Positions 8,211 through 17,092 of a stretch of 64,000 bases of DNA are shown piece by piece. This stretch comes from Thermohalobaculum sp951813525. Lineage in GTDB: Bacteria > Pseudomonadota > Alphaproteobacteria > Rhodobacterales > Rhodobacteraceae. How positions within the stretch are numbered: position 1 is the first letter of the stretch; the number at the start of each line of letters is the position of its first letter. The position numbers were made by a program, and so were the translations under genes. Location of the stretch: the NCBI GenBank assembly GCA_951813525.2, contig CATOTJ020000002.1, positions 1-64,000 on the forward strand, written 5' to 3'. The notes under the pieces were generated by a model that was not told where the DNA came from, searched no databases, and saw only the letters and a list, made by a program, of their open reading frames with translations.

Positions 8211-8942
8211 TCAGTCCGGGCAAAGCGGCCCGATCAGACTGCGCAGATGCGGCGTTTCAGGTTGCGGCAGCGTGACATTGAAATGGCGCTTCAGAATGTC
8301 CGCGATCATCTCGTAACAGGCCCCGAACCGCACGACATCAAGATTTGTCAGATCCAGCAGTGTCGAAGATGCTTGGTAGAGGTGATACTTCCTCAACCCG
8401 TGGTCGATGGTGATATCGGCGACGTCCAAGATCTCCGGTTCGATATCTTCGACACGGAACTTGGTTCCTTGCAGAGACCTGTTCGCGGACGAGCCGAACA
8501 GCGGGTGCAACTGCTCCCGGCTCAATCGGCAAACCTCGCCGTGGAACGCACCTGCGTTCAACAACATCAAGACGGTGCCGTCGCGGGTGCTGCTACTTAA
8601 CGCTGCTGGCGTCAGTTTTTGCAGGATCGGGTGATCCATCTGTCCGGGTGCGATTGCGCCCAGCGGCAATCCGAAATCATCCGTGATCGCAGCGACAACC
8701 TCTTGTCCCCGCGTATCGACGCGGTGGATCTCACGGTGCAGGTCCATGTCGCCCAGCATCGCGTTCAGCTTGTCCGGTGCGCGTCCCTTCGTATCGAAGA
8801 TCCGCGTCAACGCTGCCTCGGACCCACCGATCAGCGAATATCCCACATCCATTGGCAAAACCGCGGCGCCGCCCGCCTTTAGAACGTCGAACGCGCGCGC
8901 CGCGTCACCTGGGATGTCAGGCCTCGCCATCATCGTCTCCAT
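8211..8942 (-). CDS. YrdC/Sua5-like protein 1
   Basis: About 243 residues with the YrdC nucleotide-binding fold. Conserved positions are the lysine-arginine-lysine pattern in DTKGRAPDKL and the LFGSSANRS motif that binds ATP in TsaC/Sua5. Family members form carbamoyl-adenylates (threonylcarbamoyl-AMP) or act in carbamoyl transfer (HypF). Divergence from housekeeping TsaC, a second copy next door and the amide-catabolic context argue against a tRNA role; adenylation or carbamoyl handling of a catabolic intermediate is inference. Start is uncertain: ATG at 8942, or ATGs at 8933/8930 which have GGAG close upstream. First gene of a five-gene minus-strand row. Confidence 0.78.
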   Translation of the reverse strand: METMMARPDIPGDAARAFDVLKAGGAAVLPMDVGYSLIGGSEAALTRIFDTKGRAPDKLNAMLGDMDLHREIHRVDTRGQEVVAAITDDFGLPLGAIAPGQMDHPILQKLTPAALSSSTRDGTVLMLLNAGAFHGEVCRLSREQLHPLFGSSANRSLQGTKFRVEDIEPEILDVADITIDHGLRKYHLYQASSTLLDLTNLDVVRFGACYEMIADILKRHFNVTLPQPETPHLRSLIGPLCPD

Positions 8943-9060
8943 TGCCGGAAGCACTTCAGCACGAATTCACCCGGACCGCGACCCCACCCATCTGATATCG
9001 CGGCTTGGCCCGGCCAAGCAGTGCCGTTACCGTTCTGCGAAACAGACAGGAGCGCCGCAT

Positions 9061-9756
9061 ATGTTCGAGGGACAACCCATCAAGGAAGACGCAGCCCGCA
9101 TCTTTCAAACGCTGCGGGATGGCGGCGTCGCGATTTTTCCGGTCAGCGTCGGTTATGCGGTGGTCGGCCACGCCGAGGAGGCAATCCAGCGAACCTATAC
9201 CGCCAAGCAACGCTCGTTCGAGAAGCCCTGCGGAAATTTCGGTGACTGGGACCTCTTCAACGAAATGCTGGTCTGTTCGGATGAGGCGCGTGAACTGGTC
9301 CGGGTGATCATCCAGGACTACGATTTGCCTTTCTCGGTCGTGGCGCCTTTCCGCGCTGAACACCCGGTTGCGCAATCGATGCCGCCCTTTACCTTCAAGA
9401 ATGCAACCAAGGCCGGAACGATGGATTTGTTGATGAATGCGGGGCCATTGCACAACGAAGTCGCCCGGCTGGCGCGCGAGAATTCTTACAATGTGTCCGG
9501 CTCGTCCGCGAATGTCTCGCTGACCGGCTCGAAGTTTCGGCTGCAGGATGTGCAGGACCAGGTTCGGTCAATCGCCGATATCCAAATCGACTATGGGCTG
9601 GTGCCGTTTCACAACACGGAGGGGTTGGGGTCAACGATTGTCGATCTGTCTGATTTTCGCACCATTCGGGTCGGCTGTGTCTATGACCGGATCGCGGATA
9701 TCGCGCTGGACGAGTGCGGGATTGATCTGAAGGGGATCATGGCCGCCAGCGGATAA
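9061..9756 (+). CDS. YrdC/Sua5-like protein 2, divergent paralogue
   Basis: A 231-residue protein, paralogue of the divergent gene at 8211-8942. It keeps the lysine-arginine pattern in TAKQRSFEKP and the SGSSANVSLTG motif, and shares the C-terminal pattern of a V-D-L-S/T-x-x-x-x-x-R-x-G segment followed by a helix. Separated from its twin by 118 bases, so both may answer to one regulatory region. The two may work as a heterodimer or on two carbamoyl compounds. Converges on the oxygenase gene at 9764. Confidence 0.78.
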   Translation: MFEGQPIKEDAARIFQTLRDGGVAIFPVSVGYAVVGHAEEAIQRTYTAKQRSFEKPCGNFGDWDLFNEMLVCSDEARELVRVIIQDYDLPFSVVAPFRAEHPVAQSMPPFTFKNATKAGTMDLLMNAGPLHNEVARLARENSYNVSGSSANVSLTGSKFRLQDVQDQVRSIADIQIDYGLVPFHNTEGLGSTIVDLSDFRTIRVGCVYDRIADIALDECGIDLKGIMAASG

Positions 9757-9763
9757 GGCGATG

Positions 9764-10747
9764 TCAGCGGGACGCCGGGGCTTTGTGTTTGTCGTATCCT
9801 GCTTCCAACTCGTCCCTCAAAAACGCGCCGAAATTGATCGGATCGAATTTCGCAGGGTTTCCGGCGTCGATACATGATGCCAATGGCGCGATATCGGTTG
9901 CGACGTTGGGGTCAAAGAAAAACGGACACGAAAACCGCTCGCGGCCCGATCGGTTGATCACGCGGTGCGGCGTCGACAGAAGGCGCCCGTTCGACCATCG
10001 ATGCAACATGTCGCCGACATTGACGACGAACGCGCCGGGGATCACGGGCGCATCGATCCAATTGCCTGCCGGTGTCTGAACCTGCAATCCGCCGATGTCG
10101 TCCTGGGCAAGGATCGTCAGGCATCCAAAATCGGTGTGCGGGGCTGATCCGAACAGATCGTCATCTGCCGCACGATCGGTTGGCGGATAGAACAGCAATC
10201 GCAACCAGGTCGTCGGGCGCTCAAAGGCGGCGGCCAATTCTGCCGGGTCCGCCCCAATGGAACGGGCCGCAACATTCATCAGCTTGCGCCCCAGGTCGGT
10301 CAGGGCGTCGTGATAGGCGCTTACATCTTCGCGAAAGCCAGGAAGCGCTGGCCACTGATTTGCACCGGCGAGATAGGCGCCTGCCATGACGTCGGGCGAA
10401 CCCGGGCCATCTTCACGCATCACCATGAAGCTTTCGGACTGGTTCGGCCGTTTCACATCCGCCAGTTTCGAGTTTACATCTGTCGACGTATTTATCGGAA
10501 TAAAGCCGCGATGTTGCGCGTTCAGTTCTACCTTCATTTTTTCGTCGCGCGGCAGGGCGTGGAATTTCGTCGACGCTGAAAATACCCGGGCGATCAGGTC
10601 GCCCGGAATCCCGTGATTGACGACATAGCCAAAACCGATATCGCCATAGACCTGAAGGAACTCTGCGGCGAGGGCGCCTGTGTCCGATGCCTTCATCGAG
10701 TGGATCGGCGCTAGGTCGATGATCGGGATTTCCGAAAACTCGGTCAT
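9764..10747 (-). CDS. 2-oxoglutarate/Fe(II) oxygenase, isopenicillin N synthase-like
   Basis: A 327-residue enzyme with the N-terminal DIOX_N segment (IPIIDLAPI and GFGYVVNHGIP) and the Fe/2OG core: H204 and D206 in APHTDFGCLT, H261 in STPHRVIN, and R271-S273 (RERFS) for 2-oxoglutarate. These dioxygenases hydroxylate, demethylate or cyclise small molecules; N-demethylation or ring hydroxylation would suit an amide-degrading pathway. It is last in the row ich4-hyuA-hyuB-oxygenase (15743 down to 9764), 113 bases after hyuB. Substrate unknown. Confidence 0.9.
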   Translation of the reverse strand: MTEFSEIPIIDLAPIHSMKASDTGALAAEFLQVYGDIGFGYVVNHGIPGDLIARVFSASTKFHALPRDEKMKVELNAQHRGFIPINTSTDVNSKLADVKRPNQSESFMVMREDGPGSPDVMAGAYLAGANQWPALPGFREDVSAYHDALTDLGRKLMNVAARSIGADPAELAAAFERPTTWLRLLFYPPTDRAADDDLFGSAPHTDFGCLTILAQDDIGGLQVQTPAGNWIDAPVIPGAFVVNVGDMLHRWSNGRLLSTPHRVINRSGRERFSCPFFFDPNVATDIAPLASCIDAGNPAKFDPINFGAFLRDELEAGYDKHKAPASR

Positions 10748-10860
10748 CGTTCGCCATCCACTTGTCTGCGCGCATTGTCGTTGCTTGACGCCCGATCCAT
10801 ATCGTTTGTCCGGGTGCCGGTCAGGATCGCGAATTCAGTTCCGCTGCAAGGCCAGAAAGT

Positions 10861-12747
10861 CTAGTTCGCAGGTGCCCCGCGCCCCATCCATTTCTGGAAG
10901 ACCGGTGTCTTCGGCGGATCGAACGTGGTGTCGGCTTTGCAGCGGGCCTTCAGCTCTTCGATGGTGCCGCCACGATTGAATAGCTCGATCTGCCCCCGAT
11001 CCGACGCCATTTTGCGCCGCAGATCATCGGTTGCACGGGCATCGACAGAAAGATCGGTGTTCAGAACCACGCCGTAACGCCGCGCACCATCGCGCGAGAC
11101 CAGCCCGCGCCGCGTGTCGACAGCCACCTTCTCGGCATCGCGTTGCAACGGATCACCCCAGCCGCCGCCGCCCCAGGTGTTGAAGTAAAGCGTATCGCCC
11201 TCGAACACTTTGATCCGGTCGGCCTTGGCGGGCATCCATTCCTGGCTGCCATCGGCGCGCACCATCAATTTGTTCGACCGGCCGCCCGGTTCGCCGCCAT
11301 TGACGCCCCACGGATGGGTCAGCCAGCGGTCATCGTGAATGCTGATCTGACCGTCTTCTTCGAACTGATAGCCTATGGACAGGCCGTTCCCGCCGCGGTG
11401 CAGGCCCGGCCCGCCGGTATCGATGATGGTTTCATACTTAACGATACGCAGCGGGAAGTAAGCCTCCAGAAACTCGTTCGGCACATTGGTAAAGGCAGGC
11501 CACAGCGAATGCCCGTCCGGTCCGTCGCCTGCGGGCCGGCCCGGGATGCCGCCGAACCCGATCTGGTAAAGCTGATACCATTCGCCATGTTTGTTATAGC
11601 CCGAGTACATAAAGTGCGGGCTGTCCGAGAACCCGGCCGCGCACAGCGCATCGGGCGATCCTTGTCCCAGCACGCCCGACATGATGTCAAAGATCCGGGC
11701 CAGCAGGTGGGTGCGTGACGACAGCGCCGCAGGCCGGATCGGCTTCAGGATCGTGCCGCGCGGGATCTTCACCTCGACCAAATCATAAAACCCGTCATTG
11801 AACAGGATCTGCGGGTCGAAGATGTTGATGAAAAACGACCCGAGGAACATTTTGAACATCTCTTCGTTCAGAAGAAAGTTCACCGAGCTGATCGATTGCG
11901 GGTCCGTGCCTTCGAAGTCGAAAGTGACCTTATCGCCCTCGCGCCACAAGGTGCAGGCGATCTTGTAGGGGCCCATGCCCAGCCCGTCATCGTCGATATA
12001 GTCTTCGAAATATTGTTTGGTCTCAGGGATGACCAGCTTGATGATCTCGGACATGGCGCGCTTATTGCGCTCCAGCATTTCTTCCATCGATGCGACCAGA
12101 TGATCGACGCCAAAGCGGTTGCACATCTCGTGCACGCGCCGTTCGGCCAGCCGCATCGCGGCGATGATCCCGTTGAAATCGGACTTGTTCCATTCCGGCA
12201 TCCGGCAATTGCGCAGGATGACGTCCAGCATTTCCTGGTTCAGCTCGCCCTTGCGGTAAATCTTGACCGGCGGAACCTGGATGCCTTCCTCGAAAATTTG
12301 TGCGGCATCGGTGGGAAGCGATCCCGGTACCTTGCCGCCCACATCGGTCATGTGACCGAACATGGCCGACCACGCAACGCAGCGGCCTTCGAAATAGATC
12401 GGCATCATGACCAGCCAGTCATTCAGGTGGCTGATCGCGCCGTTACACATATATGGGTCGTTGGTGATGAAGATGTCGCCATCTTCGACGGTGCCGTTAT
12501 AGCCCGCCCAAAAGCCCGGAAAGAACGACCCGAACTGGCCGACGATCATCTTGCCGTCCTGATTGGCGATCATCGGAAACGCGTCGTGCTGTTCGCGAAT
12601 TCCCGGCGACATGGCGGTGCGGAACAACACCGCGTCCATCTCGGCGCGCGCGTTCTTTAGCGCGTTCTCGACGATGTCCAGGCTGATCGGATCGACCTCG
12701 ACCCGGTTGAAGGGGCGTGAATTGGTCTGGATGATGGTGGCTGGCAT
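10861..12747 (-). CDS. hyuB: Hydantoinase B-type subunit of an ATP-dependent cyclic amide hydrolase
   Basis: A 628-residue HyuB-family protein: the N-terminal part contains EQHDAFPMI and ITNDPYMCNGAI, and the C-terminal part a conserved THPWGVNGGEPG and a glycine-rich TWGGGGWGDP. With HyuA it forms the N-methylhydantoinase / 5-oxoprolinase / caprolactamase-type complex, in which the A subunit uses ATP to phosphorylate the ring amide and B completes hydrolysis with bound metal. It starts 12 bases after the hyuA stop. Acetone carboxylase subunits are homologous, but no gamma subunit is present, so a cyclic amidase is preferred. Confidence 0.88.
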   Translation of the reverse strand: MPATIIQTNSRPFNRVEVDPISLDIVENALKNARAEMDAVLFRTAMSPGIREQHDAFPMIANQDGKMIVGQFGSFFPGFWAGYNGTVEDGDIFITNDPYMCNGAISHLNDWLVMMPIYFEGRCVAWSAMFGHMTDVGGKVPGSLPTDAAQIFEEGIQVPPVKIYRKGELNQEMLDVILRNCRMPEWNKSDFNGIIAAMRLAERRVHEMCNRFGVDHLVASMEEMLERNKRAMSEIIKLVIPETKQYFEDYIDDDGLGMGPYKIACTLWREGDKVTFDFEGTDPQSISSVNFLLNEEMFKMFLGSFFINIFDPQILFNDGFYDLVEVKIPRGTILKPIRPAALSSRTHLLARIFDIMSGVLGQGSPDALCAAGFSDSPHFMYSGYNKHGEWYQLYQIGFGGIPGRPAGDGPDGHSLWPAFTNVPNEFLEAYFPLRIVKYETIIDTGGPGLHRGGNGLSIGYQFEEDGQISIHDDRWLTHPWGVNGGEPGGRSNKLMVRADGSQEWMPAKADRIKVFEGDTLYFNTWGGGGWGDPLQRDAEKVAVDTRRGLVSRDGARRYGVVLNTDLSVDARATDDLRRKMASDRGQIELFNRGGTIEELKARCKADTTFDPPKTPVFQKWMGRGAPAN

Positions 12748-12759
12748 CTCTCTATCCCC

Positions 12760-15060
12760 TTACGCCGGACGGATCAGGATATTGCCGAGGTCATCGACCT
12801 CGCCAACATGGCCGGGCAGGATGACCGAGGTCGAATCCATTTCGGTCACGATCGCCGGTCCCTGAATGAGGTCCCCGGACCTCAGCCCCGATCTGTCATA
12901 GATCTGCGCAGGATGATCCCGGCCCTCGTAGAAGACCGAACTCTGCTCGAAAACCGCGCCGGACGGATCGCCGGTGCCCTTGGGGATTGTCCCCAGCGCC
13001 GCGGCGTTCTCCGCCCCTTGGATCACTGTCCGCAGGTTATAAAGCTCGTGCGGCGCATCCAGGCTGAAGGTGAACATCTGTTCGTGCATCTCGTCGAACC
13101 GCCGACTGAGTTCGTCGAGGCCCTTGGCAGTGAACTCCTCGGGGCTCATATTCACGGTCAGTCGCATTCCCTGACCGGCATAACGCAAGTCGATCTGATA
13201 TTCGGTGGTCTGTTCGTCGCGCGGAACGCCTTCAGCGTCCAACGCTTGCGCCGCACTGGCCGCCAACTCCTGCAGGATGCCGCCGACTTCCGTGTCCGAT
13301 GTATCTTCAAACCGGCGCACAAAGGTCCGTGCTGCCTCGTTGCGCACCCGTGTTGTTGCGTCGCCATAGGCACACAGAACACCCGGTCCCGGCGGAATGA
13401 TGACGGGCCACGAATTCATCAACTTGCCCAACGCATTCGCATGCAGCGGCCCGGCGCCGCCAAAGCCGATCAGCGCAAAGTCGCGTGGATCGAAACCCTG
13501 TTCGACGCTGACCAGTCGCAATGCGCCGAACATGTTTTCATTGACGATATTGATGATCCCTTCGGCCGCCTCTTTGACGGGCAGGCCCAGAGAGTCTGCG
13601 ACCTTCTTGATAGCGCGCTCGGACGAGGCCCGGTCAAGTTGCATCTCGCCGCCCAGTTTCGACGTCGACGGAAGATAGCCCAGAACGACATTGGCATCCG
13701 TCACCGTCGGTTCTTCGCCGCCCTTCCCGTATGCAGCAGGGCCCGGCTCGGCGCCGGCCGATTGCGGCCCGACGCGCAGCGCTTTGGTCAGTTCCGGCAC
13801 ATAGGCAATCGACCCGCCGCCTGCGCCGACGGTGCGTACATCGACGGACGGTGCGCGCACGGTGACATCGGCAACCCGGGTTTCGCGCCGTGCCTGCGCG
13901 ACTCCGTCCTGGATCAGCGCCACATCGGTTGAAGTGCCGCCCATATCAAAGGTCAAAAGATCCTTATATCCGGCCTGCTTGGCCATAAAGATGGCGCCCG
14001 ATACGCCGCCGGCCGGACCGGACATCAGCAGATTGACCGGCATCTCCTTGGCATTGGAGTCCGATGCAAGACCGCCATCCGACCGCAAGATCCGAAGGCT
14101 GACACCGCCCATCCGCCGGTTCAGTTCTGTGGCCAGATTCTCGATATAGGTCGAGACGACCGGACGGATATACGAGTTCACAACCGTCGTCTCGGTGCGC
14201 TCGTACTCATACATCTCCGGGACGATTTCCGACGAAATCGAAATTGGAATCCCGGGCAACACCTGTTCGGCGATCGACCGAATTTTTTGCTCGTGAACAC
14301 CGTTTGTGTAGGCGTTCATCAGGCTGACCGTCAGCGCCTCGATGCCCTCTCCGGCCATGGCGGCCAGATCATTGCGGATCTTCGCCTCATCCAGTGGTTC
14401 GTGGATCGATCCGTCCGCATCGATCCGTTCATCCGCTGCGATTGTCAGCTCCAACGGGGCCAACGGATCGGATTTGTTGAAGATGACCCAACCACCAAGA
14501 CCGCCGGGAACATATGACCGGGCGATCTGCAAAGTCTGTTTATATCCCTTGGTCGTCACCAGGCCGACACGCGCACCTGATCCGGTCAGAACGGTGTTGG
14601 TTGCAACGGTCGTGCCATGCATCACCTGACCGATTGCGTTCATATCGATCCCGGCCGTTGTGCAGATCTTTTCGATGCCGATCAAAACCCCGATCGAGCT
14701 GTCGCTTGGTGTCGACGGCACCTTGGCCGTAAAGGTCTGACTGGTCGCTTCCTCGATCAGCAGCAGATCGGTGAAGGTTCCGCCCACATCGACCCCGAGC
14801 ATGTATCCGCTGCCCGCCGGTGCGTGGCGCTTGGGCTGCGCCCGCGAACGGGCGACCGCTGGCGCGGCCACTTCAGCGGTCGGAGAGATTTTCGGCGCCT
14901 CAGATGCCGGGGCGGATGCAGACCGTGCGGCTGAACCGCTGCTGCGCGTTGGTTTGGAAGGGCCGCCGCCGGAACCACCCGACAGCTTGTCAAATTCGTT
15001 CTTCAGATCGTCCAGCTGCGAATCGAACCAATTGGTTAGATCACCTTGATCCTTGCTCAT
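12760..15060 (-). CDS. hyuA: Hydantoinase A-type ATPase subunit with N-terminal low-complexity extension
   Basis: A 766-residue HyuA. Residues 89-98 (GVDVGGTFTD) begin the actin-like ATPase fold; a second phosphate loop is LTFDMGGTSTDVAL, and RTVGAGGGSIA and LIGFGGAGPLHA are further family motifs. It phosphorylates the substrate ring amide for hydrolysis with HyuB. Unusual is the first 85 residues: an acidic amphipathic stretch (residues 7-27) followed by a Gly/Ser/Pro/Ala-rich linker, absent from ordinary HyuA. It could be a docking or localisation tail. Gene order is hydrolase 4, hyuA, hyuB, oxygenase with short gaps, so one operon. Confidence 0.9.
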   Translation of the reverse strand: MSKDQGDLTNWFDSQLDDLKNEFDKLSGGSGGGPSKPTRSSGSAARSASAPASEAPKISPTAEVAAPAVARSRAQPKRHAPAGSGYMLGVDVGGTFTDLLLIEEATSQTFTAKVPSTPSDSSIGVLIGIEKICTTAGIDMNAIGQVMHGTTVATNTVLTGSGARVGLVTTKGYKQTLQIARSYVPGGLGGWVIFNKSDPLAPLELTIAADERIDADGSIHEPLDEAKIRNDLAAMAGEGIEALTVSLMNAYTNGVHEQKIRSIAEQVLPGIPISISSEIVPEMYEYERTETTVVNSYIRPVVSTYIENLATELNRRMGGVSLRILRSDGGLASDSNAKEMPVNLLMSGPAGGVSGAIFMAKQAGYKDLLTFDMGGTSTDVALIQDGVAQARRETRVADVTVRAPSVDVRTVGAGGGSIAYVPELTKALRVGPQSAGAEPGPAAYGKGGEEPTVTDANVVLGYLPSTSKLGGEMQLDRASSERAIKKVADSLGLPVKEAAEGIINIVNENMFGALRLVSVEQGFDPRDFALIGFGGAGPLHANALGKLMNSWPVIIPPGPGVLCAYGDATTRVRNEAARTFVRRFEDTSDTEVGGILQELAASAAQALDAEGVPRDEQTTEYQIDLRYAGQGMRLTVNMSPEEFTAKGLDELSRRFDEMHEQMFTFSLDAPHELYNLRTVIQGAENAAALGTIPKGTGDPSGAVFEQSSVFYEGRDHPAQIYDRSGLRSGDLIQGPAIVTEMDSTSVILPGHVGEVDDLGNILIRPA

Positions 15061-15095
15061 TCTCAGCTCCCGCTCCCGGCATTGGATTCGCCACC

Positions 15096-15743
15096 TTACG
15101 GCGCATTACGCCCACGCCAAGCCTCAATCCATTCAATCACACTGTCGGTATCCGAGATATCGCAGTATCGTCGGCCGACATCGCGCAGGTTGTCATGGTG
15201 CGGCCGCTCGTCCTGATCGCCCACGCCGTCCTCTGGAACGATGGTTCGGAACCCATTCTGAAAACTGTCGACGATCGACGCACGCACGCAACCTGACGTG
15301 ACGCATCCGACGACAATTAGCGTATCGACCTGTTGTTTGACCATGAAAGGGACAATCGGTGTCTGAAAAAAGATCGACGCCCCCGCTTTGACCAGCTTTA
15401 CGTCATAGTCCGGGTCATAGATGCGCTCGTCGAACTCGGTGGCATGGCTGCCATGGATCAGCGTTTCCTGCACTTCCGAGATTTTCCAATAAGGCATGTC
15501 CGCCTTCGATGTATAGGCGGTGATGCAGTTGGCAACCGGTACACCGCAACGCCGCGCTGTCTCCAGAAGGCGCGCAGTATTGCCCACCGCCCGCTCGATC
15601 AGCGGCGCGCCGCCCAGATTGTATTGCGGATCGGTGAACGCCTTTTGGAAATCGACAACCGCTATGCCGGGCTTGTCGCCATAGCCGATCTGGTTCGCAC
15701 CATAGGTCGCATTCGCGTAAGCTTCATCGGACGTATCGCCCAT
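15096..15743 (-). CDS. Isochorismatase-fold cysteine hydrolase 4
   Basis: About 215 residues, with D31 in IAVVDFQKAF, K119 in KLVKAGASIFF and C152 in GCVTSGCVRAS. Start chosen at 15743 (MGDTSDEAY) because AGGGGG stands five bases upstream; the longer frame lacks a site. First gene of the hyuA-hyuB-oxygenase operon, so it is the best candidate for hydrolysing the N-carbamoyl or amide product of HyuAB, as in the creatinine/N-methylhydantoin route where N-carbamoylsarcosine amidase follows N-methylhydantoinase. That parallel is known biochemistry; application here is inference. Confidence 0.87.
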   Translation of the reverse strand: MGDTSDEAYANATYGANQIGYGDKPGIAVVDFQKAFTDPQYNLGGAPLIERAVGNTARLLETARRCGVPVANCITAYTSKADMPYWKISEVQETLIHGSHATEFDERIYDPDYDVKLVKAGASIFFQTPIVPFMVKQQVDTLIVVGCVTSGCVRASIVDSFQNGFRTIVPEDGVGDQDERPHHDNLRDVGRRYCDISDTDSVIEWIEAWRGRNAP

Positions 15744-15966
15744 GGATCCCCCTGACAGTTTCGCCATCATATTCAGCAATCTACCGTTGTCACGCCCACC
15801 GATGTCACGCCGGCGCAGCGAAAGACCGCGCCGGGCAATCGACAGCCAAAAAGACCGGTGCTAGGGTCGCGCCGGCAAAGCTGGTTGCACGGCGAAATAC
15901 CCAAAATTCCCGAAAGGTGTTTTCGGGGCGGATCTTGGCGGGGGAAAACTTTGGCGGGGAACGATA

Positions 15967-17034
15967 TTGGATAGCCGCGCTGTTGCATTCATCGAGGTTA
16001 TGGCCGCGATCGCGATCGTCGGTGTTGTCTCGTTCCTGATTTTCCTTGTGTCACGCCAAGCTCTGCGTTCGACCTCGGGCGGGCGCAACGCCGCCTATCA
16101 ACCGCAATGGTACGAACTGTTGCTGGCCGCGGTTTTTGTTGCGGCAGTGGCCATTGTGGTGGTCTGGCAAGTGCTATCCGATGGTGATTGGGGCGACGAC
16201 GGTCGTGCGCTGACCTTCTTCGTTGTGATGCTGATCATCGGCGGCGGCGCGTTGGCCGTGTTTGTTTTATCGATGTTGTGGCGTCTCTCGCGGGCCGTGC
16301 CTGCGCCCGGTCAGGGCCCTGTCGCATCGACCACGACCCGGGCGGTCTCCGACGCGGCCCCGGCGCCGCAGGAAATCGCCAAGCACAAGGCCCCGTCCGC
16401 GATGCGCTTGGTCGGTGTCCTCGGATTCGCAGCCGTCTTCCTGATCTTCAATTGGTCGCATGTCGAGAATGCTCAGCGTCATGTGATGATGCTGAATCTG
16501 ATCTATCCGGCCGGGCTGGTCATCGCCCTTGTGATGTTGTTCGACAAAGCCAGCCGGGCCTGGGACGTCAAATCGCCGGGCGAGGGCACGCGCGAGTGGC
16601 TCTATGCCAACGCTCTGATGGTCCTTTATCTTCTCGGATATCTTAACCTGCTGGGTGTCGCGGATACGGCGGCCTATGCCGGAATGCTCTGGGACATGGT
16701 GCACGTCGCCGCCTTCCTTCTGGTGCTGTGGGTCATTGACCGCAAGGCGACCCGGTTGCGGTTTTTACTGCTGCACGCCTATCTGATCCTTTTGCCGATC
16801 CTGTTGTTGATCTGGCAAAACCAAATGGGCGTCGTGTCGCCCGAGGGAATTTCCTGGTGGGAGACGATCTGGCCGTTCTTCTTCCTGGCCATTGTTTTCT
16901 TCGTGCTCGAGTTGATTATCGTCATCGCCACCCCGGGTGGCGGCGGCCAGGGCGTCGCCACTTTGAAGGACGTCGTCTTCCTGGTGCTTTATGTGATCCT
17001 GCTGATCGGCGCGCAGCCCGAGGTGGTTGCCTGA
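15967..17034 (+). CDS. Polytopic membrane protein, unknown function
   Basis: A 355-residue protein with about nine hydrophobic segments (two near the N-terminus, one near 80-105, then a series from residue 145 to the end) and an Ala/Pro-rich loop near 110-140. It begins with TTG at 15967, preceded by GGCGGGGAAC. No transporter family is recognised. Followed after 58 bases by a small membrane protein on the same strand. The pair could form an uptake or sensory complex for the adjoining catabolic genes; this rests on position only. Confidence 0.7.
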   Translation: MDSRAVAFIEVMAAIAIVGVVSFLIFLVSRQALRSTSGGRNAAYQPQWYELLLAAVFVAAVAIVVVWQVLSDGDWGDDGRALTFFVVMLIIGGGALAVFVLSMLWRLSRAVPAPGQGPVASTTTRAVSDAAPAPQEIAKHKAPSAMRLVGVLGFAAVFLIFNWSHVENAQRHVMMLNLIYPAGLVIALVMLFDKASRAWDVKSPGEGTREWLYANALMVLYLLGYLNLLGVADTAAYAGMLWDMVHVAAFLLVLWVIDRKATRLRFLLLHAYLILLPILLLIWQNQMGVVSPEGISWWETIWPFFFLAIVFFVLELIIVIATPGGGGQGVATLKDVVFLVLYVILLIGAQPEVVA

Positions 17035-17092
17035 TGCGCCCGGCTCGGCATAGGGTCGCGGTTGGCGACAACGGGAACGATCAACGAAGCGG

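Noticed and set aside
10861..15060. Acetone carboxylase instead of HyuAB.
   Set aside because: No gamma-subunit gene; neighbours are amide hydrolases, so a cyclic amidase is the better reading.
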